This document shows positions 57,451 to 64,000 of a stretch of 64,000 nt of DNA, piece by piece. Under the pieces are notes generated by a model. It ran no database searches. It had not been told where the DNA came from and was given only the letters and a program-made list of their open reading frames with translations. A program made the position numbers and the translations under genes. Position 1 is the stretch's first letter. Every line of letters starts with the position of its first letter. The stretch spans positions 35,629,452 through 35,693,451 of the forward strand of contig CM059972.1 of assembly GCA_030490835.1 (NCBI GenBank). The letters are read 5' to 3'. Source of the stretch: Annona cherimola (lineage: Eukaryota > Streptophyta > Magnoliopsida > Magnoliales > Annonaceae).

Positions 57451-58725
57451 ACACTATATTTCATCTCTAATGCTCTGTAAGGTGACCTCTTGTGATGGAG
57501 GTTGAGGTGTCTGGTCTGGGATGGGAGATCCTTGTGGAGAGTAGGATCCGTGCGACACAAGAGATACTGGCTCCTCTGGAACGTCTCGGGGTGGAGCAGG
57601 TGGTGCCTCGGGAGGCTGCTCCCTCTTAGTTTGTGCCTGTCTTGCTGGTTCGCCCAACTTTTCTCGAATCCTATCATCCCTGAACTGCTCCAAATTGATC
57701 TTCATTCGTTGGAGCAATGCCTTATTGATGGCATTTGTGGTTTTAGGGACTTCAAATGGTTCACCATCAATGTCTACCTCATAATATTTGAGGATCCTCG
57801 TGATCCATGTCCTGTAGGGTAGAACTCCTCTCGGATTGTCCTTTCGACATGCCAAGGCTTCTAGGAATAGTCTTGGGAGGCTAATCTTGACTTTGTTGAC
57901 TAATTTCTATAGAATCATGGCTTCCTGCGTGTTGAGTTGATTCCTTCCACCGCCTTTCGGATAGATGCAGTGAGCAATGAGTAATCGGAGGACTCTCAGC
58001 CGTGGAGAAAGATCCATGTAATGTAGGAACTTTGTTCCTGCATGATACTTGTTACTCTTGGTTAGCTCATTGTAGATTTTCTCCATTGTAAGATCCTGGG
58101 GAAGTCGCTCTTCTTCGAATGGGACTTCGAGAATACTGCCTATTTTCTCTATTGCTTCTTCTTGATCTGGGTTAGCCATTGTTCCAAAAAATATTTCTGT
58201 GCCTTTGACAAAGGTTGAAAAATTGTTATCATCCCATAGATAGTAAAACATCCTTGTCAGATCAGGATATACTCTTTCATCTGTCTTCAGCAATCTTATC
58301 CATCCCTGATAATCCAGTAGCTCTTCTATGTCGAACTCATAATCGTTGAGAAATTTAAAATCAATGATCTTTGGGATGAATACCTTTCTTTCGTTGAAAT
58401 GTTTGTAGAATCTACTATACTGAAGCTCTGTTTTGAAGTAGGTTGTGGGCATTTTTAGAACTTGCCCCTTTTTGATTGGGATCCTTCCAGTGTTTGAGCT
58501 TTGAGGTTGACTTTCTGACCTCTGAGCTCGATCTGAGGATTAGGTAGCGGTTTGAAATCTGACCCTTCGACCCGTTGAGGTTGAAGGTTCCTCTCTGGCT
58601 CGTTTCGCAGAAGTCCTCTGTCTCCTAGGAATTTCTTCCTCTGTATTTGACCTTGAAGGTCTGGGTACAGGTTTAAGTGAGGGCTTGGAGACAGCTAGTT
58701 TGGGAAGTATGGGTTTTGGCGCCAT
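57451..58725 (-). pseudogene. Sirevirus extra 3' ORF, broken and 3'-truncated
   Basis: The reverse-strand copy of the ORF at 13684-15282 starts at MAPKPILPKL (58725) and contains NERKVFIPKIIDFKFLNDY, SPRLRVLRLLIAHC and the RGVLPYRTWITRI segment. Stops occur at 58537-58539 and near 57908 (a Trp codon in MILWKLV). The last third, the 3' non-coding region and the LTR are missing; homology ends near 57451 at LTR C. A pyrimidine tract with AG at 58773-58774 lies upstream. Confidence 0.88.
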
Positions 58726-58959
58726 TGAGTTTGGTTTTGGGATTTGGTTGAAGATGAAGATTGAGGTAGCTACTGAAAGGAGAGAAATAGAGTTGCCGGA
58801 GTTGCAAGTTTTTCTGAAAACAGAGAAGGAGAAAGAGAGAGAGAGAGGGAGCGTTAGCCGGTGATTTCGGAGAGGAGGAAGGCTGCCGGGAAAATGAGAA
58901 GAGAAAGAGAGGGAAGAAAAGAAGAAGAGAAGGGAAGAAGAGAAGACGGACGATCGCGC

Positions 58960-59100
58960 GCGGAGTCGACTTTGCCCTAGGCGAAGTTGACTTCGACCCC
59001 TCGGAGTCGACTTCGCCTCAGAGGCGGAGTCGACTTCACATCTCCCAAGTCGACTTCGCTGGAGTCGACTTGGCTTTCCCGGAGTCGACTTGACTCATCG
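58960..59100 (-). repeat. GTCGAC array in pol-ORF3 spacer (second copy)
   Basis: Six GTCGAC hexamers plus diverged GTTGAC in about 140 bp, in the same position relative to pol and ORF3 as 13240-13390. Confidence 0.85.
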
Positions 59101-59141
59101 ACTTGACCTTTTTAAGATTTTATTTTCCTATATGATTTTCC

Positions 59142-61255
59142 TTAATTTAACTCTATCATTCCCATATCATTTCTAATTTTATAAAATGACTCCTTTGCTA
59201 ATGGCTTAGTAAAGATATCAGCAATTTGATCTTCAGTTTTCACATATTCTAAACAAATATCATGATTCTCAACATGTTCTCTAATAAAGTGATGTCTTAC
59301 ATCTATATGCTTGGTTCTTGAATGCAATACAGGATTCTTAGTCAAACATATAGCACTTGTATTATCACATCTAATAGGAATATTGAAATAATCAATGTCA
59401 TAATCTTTCAATTGTTGTTTCATCCAAAGTAGTTGGGCACAACAGCTTCCGACGGCTATATATTCGGCTTCTGCAGTAGATAGGGCAACACTGGTTTGTT
59501 TCCTTGAGTACCATGAAACCAACATATTTCCAAGAAATTGACAGGTTCCACTAATACTTTTTCTATCTACTTTGTAGCCGGCAAAATCCGCATCCGTATA
59601 GCCGATTAAGTCAAATGTTGACCCCTTTGGATACCATAGTCTAAGATTGGTAGTATTTATCAAATATTTAAAAATTTTTTTTACAGCCAATAGATGTGAT
59701 TCTTTAGGACATGCTTGAAATCTAGAGCACATACAAACACTAAATAAAATATCTGGCCTAGAAGCAGTTAAATATAACAATGATCCTATCATGCTTCTAT
59801 AGAGCTTTTGATTGATACATTTACCGTTTTGGTCTGTGTCGTTCTTGATTGTAGAACTCATTGGAGTATTTGCCCCTTTACCATTATGCATTCCAAATTT
59901 CTTGAGCATTTCTTTGACATATTTGGATTGATTTAAGAATATTCCTTCCTTTTGTTGCTTGATTTGTAGTCCGAGAAAGAAATTCAGTTCTCCCATCATG
60001 CTCATTTCAAATTCGCTCTGCATGATCTTAGAAAATTCTTGGCATAAAGTTTCATCAGTAGCTCCAAATATAATATCATCTACATAAATTTGTACAATTA
60101 AAATATTTTTACTTTTATATTTAATGAACAAAGTAGTATCAACTTTTCCTCTTTGAAACTGATGATCGATCAAAAATCTGTTTAACCTTTCATACCAAGC
60201 TCTTGGGGCTTGTTTTAGTCCATATAACGCTTTGGTCAATTTATAAACATATTTTGATTGATCCTTTTCTTCAAATCATGGGGGTTGTTCAACATATACT
60301 TCTTCGTTCAAATATTCGTTCAGAAATGCGCTTTTTACATCCATTTGAAACAATTTGAAATTCATATGAGAAGCAAATGCTAGTAAGATACGTATGGCTT
60401 CTAATCTAGCCACAGGTGCATATGATTCTTCAAAATCAATCCCTTCTTCCTGGGAATACCCTTTGGCTACTAATCTAGCCTTGTTTCTAATTACAAGTCC
60501 GCTTTCGTCCAATTTGTTCCTAAATATCCATTTGGTACCAATAATGGTATGACCATTTGGTCTAGGAACTAAATGTCACACATTGTTCCTTTCAAATTGG
60601 TTTAGCTCTTCTTGCATTGCTATAACCCAGTTTTCATCATTGAGAGCTTGTTCAATGGTAGTTGGTTCGATCTTTGACACAAAAGCATATTGTCCACAAA
60701 TGTTTTGCTTTGATCTTCTAGTTTTCACTCCTTCATACACATTTCCAATGACTTGCTCAATTGGATGGGAATTTTTGAACTTTAAATCAGTTGGAGGTTT
60801 GTAAGAGTCATTACCTTCACTTACCTCTTCCTCCATGGAGTTTTCTGGTTTGAGCTCGATTTCCTTTGGTTGTTCTTTTCCTTTTGTTTCGTCTACATCA
60901 CTTAATTCATCCTCCTTTCTCGGAGTTTGGTTAAATTCATCAAAGACAACATGTATTTACTCTTCTATAGTTTGATGTCTTTTGTTGAAAATTCTATATG
61001 CTTTGCTATTTTATGAATAACCCAAGAAAATAGCTTCATCGCTTTTGGCATCTAATTTTCTCAGATTTGTTTTTCCATTATTTAGCACATAACAAATACA
61101 TCCAAAAGTATGGAAATATGATATGTTTGGTTTTCTGCCCTTCCAAAGTTCATATGGGGTCTTTTTCAATATAGCTCTAATGGTAACTCGGTTCAATACA
61201 TGACAAGCTGTATTTACAGCTTCACCCCAAAATCTCTTGGATAGTTTACTCTCAT
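59142..61255 (-). pseudogene. pol: Sirevirus pol (integrase end, RT, RNase H), broken
   Basis: The frame at 59142-60239 is open and includes [36 protein letters not shown] and DNTSAI. Upstream parts (60276-60512, 60576-60836, 61011-61196) are separated by stops: a Gly-to-stop near 60276, a Trp-to-stop near 60575, and others near 60955 and 61010. It starts within the integrase because a Gypsy element is inserted at 61256; gag and the 5' LTR would lie beyond that element, off the window. It shows that the Trp and Gln codons lost in the forward copy were coding. Confidence 0.92.
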
Positions 61256-63046
61256 TGTGAGGACCAGGTATTTTATTTTATTTTTATTACAACTTTTCTC
61301 TATTTATGAGGTAACTTATGAACATGCTAATAAGAATTTTACGATATTAATGGATACATAACATATTTGGGCATGACATTTAGAGAATGTATAGTGTATA
61401 TGTGCATGTATTATGATCTTAGCACGTTGAGTATAAATCGATGGTGTATGATTAGCGTTCCATTGATGGGCACTACGACTATTGTTTCCTTCGCAGAGTA
61501 GGTACGGGGTTCGACCTGCCCGGTCAGGTCGCGGGGGTCAAGGGGGAGACGCCCCTTGCGGGGGTGCAGGGGGCAGCGCCCCTGAAGAAAATTTTAATTA
61601 TTTAAGTCGTAGGAGTGGAAGAGTAAATTACCAAATGTGATTAGACCCGACTCATGCTCCGACCCGTCCTGGACCCGATCCCGACCCGATGGGGGTTCGA
61701 TATGAAGCGAAGCCCGTGCGTTAGACTCCATTTTCTCACCTCACGCCCGACTATTTTTCTTCTTCTTCTCTTCCCGATCTCTGCGTCTTCTCTTCTTTCT
61801 CTTCTACTCAGTACGATCTAGCAGTAGATCTCTTCGAGAAAACCCTACTAACTGCCTCGAAGGTGATCGATTTGAATCAAGGAAGCTCCAAATCTCTGCA
61901 AGCTAAGCCTAGGGTCGCTGTTTTGGGGAAAATCACGATCGAGGTAAGTAGATGTCGTTCCTTCTCGATTTAGTGATGAAATTTTACGTTAAACGCGATA
62001 CGAGGCTAGAGGGAATGTATAGCTTCTAACGACTCCATGATATTAGGCGAAGAGTTCGTAACAGTTAGGGTTCATGGTGAATTTACTTTGAATGCGTGAT
62101 TTCTATGATGTAAAAGACTTCTTAGCAGTTGTTATATTGTTGAAATGTGACGTGAATTGATTTGCCCCAATCGAGAGTATGAATTGAAGGTTCTTTCATT
62201 TCGTACCTATCATGTGTTTGATAAAATGCTTGTGTGACAGATCTATGTGTTGTATCTGAATTGTGTTGATGTTGTATGCGTGGTTTGCGATGTGTTTCAT
62301 TGTCTGTTATGTATGATGCGTTATCTCAAATAGTTGGTTGTAAGGGTTGTTCATGGCCCCTGATTGACATGAGGAGAGGGTTGTTCATGGCCCTTGATGA
62401 ACATGAGTAGATGATTGGTTGTGTTGGTCAATTTGTGTGTGTATGGTTATATGTATACGATCTTGGGAGTGGGTATTGGACCCATGTGTATTAGCTTCAT
62501 CACTGTATGAGTATCCATCATTATGCTTATTTGCACTTTGTGCTAACCACTATCTACTTACTGGGTCTATTTAGACTCATATCATTGTTATTGTGGTTTT
62601 AGATCGCAGGCCAGAAGGAGAACTTAAGGATGGGACAAGTTGAAGATCAAACATAAGAGACCATAGCACAATGTGTTAATTTTAGCTCTTTTAAATTTGT
62701 GCTCTTTTGATATTCATATATGTAGACGGTTACTGAGATGGATTTACTTTGATAAGTAATTGTATTTGTTATTTTGGATTGGATTATAACCTTTGTGGAT
62801 GCACGTATGCATGATCATTAGGTATGCCTGATGTGTATGGGTAACATTCAATGATTTTCTTTCTATATGAATGTTCTTATTATATGAAGATGTAAGTATA
62901 TAAATATAGAATTGAAATATTTATGATTATCAGGTCATGTTTCCATATTAACCCTTGTATATTAAGGGGAGATGCTGCCGAATTTTTCTTAGAATCTGTA
63001 GCCCCATTGATTAATTATTGAGTATTTCTATGAATGGGGCGTTACA
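61256..63046 (+). mobile_element. 5' LTR of a forward Gypsy element
   Basis: Runs from TGTGAGGACC to GCGTTACA (1791 bp), followed by the PBS. CTCAT at 61251-61255 is the left target duplicate candidate. It is distinct from families A and B. It has a GC-rich stretch with three hairpins (61512-61584) in otherwise AT-rich DNA. The right end of the element is outside the window. Confidence 0.9.
61512..61584 (+). repeat. Three consecutive GC hairpins in LTR
   Basis: CGACCTG/CAGGTCG (61512-61531), CAAGGGG/CCCCTTG (61539-61558) and CAGGGG/CCCCTG (61567-61584), each with a six-base loop and spaced about 27 bp apart. Confidence 0.9.
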
Positions 63047-63051
63047 GAAAG

Positions 63052-63063
63052 TGGTATCAGAGC
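63052..63063 (+). other. Primer-binding site (initiator Met tRNA)
   Basis: TGGTATCAGAGC lies five bases after the LTR end. It sets the direction of the element and its internal start. Confidence 0.95.
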
Positions 63064-63250
63064 ATAAGAATGTTCTAAATTGTTGAGTTAATGAAGGAAA
63101 GAGATTAGGCGAGTATCTAGTACAATGTGTTAAGTTCGTAATATATTGTCAAAATTGCTAGTCTAGGTTATTGAGATGGAATTTGGAATATCTTTGGTTG
63201 ATGAGTTAGTGTACATTGGTCAAGCTTATGTTGCTTAATCTTAATTATTT

Positions 63251-64000
63251 ATGGATGTTGTACAGAAGATGGCACCAAAGACAAGACTTAACAAGGGAAA
63301 GGGCATTATGGAAGAGGGTGGACCAAGTGAAACGATAGTCCCACCTCATGAAATGCCACTTGCTATTGAAGGCCAACAACAGGAGCAAGTTGCACAGGAG
63401 AGGTCCCCACTTCAAGAAGACGAGGAGAACGCAGATGATGATGCATACTGGGAGAATCCTAGCAGAGGTTATCATGGGATACACAGTCAAGGAGGAGTAG
63501 GAACCAGTAGTGGTGAGATTCCTATAGGACCAGAGGTAAATACTGGGGCACAAGCAGGTGTGGAGGCTATGATGGGAATGATGAGAGGTATGATGCAGAA
63601 TTTTCAAGAATTTATGCAAGCTCAGATGGAGAGAATGACGGCAAGCCTGGACACTCAAAGAGAACAACAAAGGACTTCAGGTGACACAAACCGTGCAGGT
63701 CCAAGGATGGGAGCAAGAAGACAAGAGCAAGAAGGAAGAAGGCCTCAAGAAGAGAAGTTAGACATCAAAGCATTCCAGGAGATGAAGCCTCCTATATTTC
63801 AAGGAGAAAGAGATTATTTAGTTGTGGATCGATGGGTAGCGAAGATGGAAAAGATTTTCAACTATATGGAATGCACAGAAGAACAAAAGGTCAAGTATGC
63901 TCTTTATGTGATGGAGGGGGATGCAGAACAGTGGTGGGATGCTGAGAAGGCTGTGTTACCAGATGGGGGTGGAAGACTACGATGGCCCGAATTTCTGGAA
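63251..64000 (+). CDS. gag: Gypsy Gag, N-terminal part (runs off the window)
   Basis: Open frame to the window end, about 250 codons. The first ATG after an in-frame stop is at 63251; a second at 63269 begins MAPKTRLNKGKG and may be the real start. An acidic low-complexity N-terminus is followed by a Met/Gln-rich stretch (GVEAMMGMMRGMMQNFQEFM, coiled-coil-like), an Arg-rich linker and the retrotransposon gag core (FQGERDYLVVDRWVAKMEKIF, ALYVMEGDAEQWW). It would form the particle shell. There is no stop in the visible part, so the element may be intact. Confidence 0.88.
   Translation, partial: MDVVQKMAPKTRLNKGKGIMEEGGPSETIVPPHEMPLAIEGQQQEQVAQERSPLQEDEENADDDAYWENPSRGYHGIHSQGGVGTSSGEIPIGPEVNTGAQAGVEAMMGMMRGMMQNFQEFMQAQMERMTASLDTQREQQRTSGDTNRAGPRMGARRQEQEGRRPQEEKLDIKAFQEMKPPIFQGERDYLVVDRWVAKMEKIFNYMECTEEQKVKYALYVMEGDAEQWWDAEKAVLPDGGGRLRWPEFLE

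Noticed and set aside
63245..63670. 141-codon reverse-strand ORF at the right end
   Set aside because: Antisense of the Gypsy gag N-terminus. The forward frame has clear gag motifs and runs to the window end.

Overview
This is nuclear DNA from a flowering plant, and essentially all of what can be identified is transposable element. I found no credible host protein gene, tRNA or rRNA. The evidence for a plant genome is Ty1/Copia elements of the Sirevirus (SIRE/Maximus) type, Ty3/Gypsy chromovirus elements with very long LTRs, initiator-Met-tRNA primer-binding sites, and broken pieces of an endogenous pararetrovirus (Caulimoviridae). The species cannot be named from this.

Layout. 1-3026 is part of a long reverse-strand Gypsy LTR (family B), lying in the remains of a second Gypsy type (Tat/Athila-like PBS at 3199-3217, LTR to about 4504). 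4505-18055 is a reverse-strand Sirevirus relic (3' LTR, 3' non-coding region and gag remnants, no pol). A nearly complete forward Sirevirus (6601-16798, TSD CATTT) is inserted in its gag; this carries both LTRs, PBS, gag, pol with two in-frame stops, and an extra 3' ORF. 18056-25171 is AT-rich DNA with no gene, with decayed LTR-like sequence and short tandem duplications. 25172-29673 is a decayed forward chromovirus gag-pol, followed by its 3' LTR (29713-35016), into which a solo LTR (30703-33846) has inserted.

35017-40755 is the 3' LTR and pol tail of a reverse chromovirus, again with a solo LTR inside (35199-38137). An LTR tail (40756-41231) and two opposed pararetrovirus fragments (41232-42432) follow. 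42433-56414 is a three-deep nest: forward B LTR, holding a reverse A LTR, holding a reverse B LTR. Exact or near-exact 5-bp target-site duplications support each step. 56415-57450 is the start of another LTR. 57451-61255 is a truncated reverse Sirevirus with broken pol and 3' ORF. A forward Gypsy element with an intact-looking 5' LTR, PBS and open gag begins at 61256 and runs out of the window.

The most unusual signals are: (1) an array of short hairpins in the B LTRs whose two arms change together from copy to copy; (2) dense GTCGAC palindromes shared by the Sirevirus LTR and its pol-ORF3 spacer; (3) a pyrimidine-tract/AG resembling a 3' splice site just before the extra Sirevirus ORF in two copies; (4) kilobase-scale inverted LTR pairs that could form long hairpin RNA.
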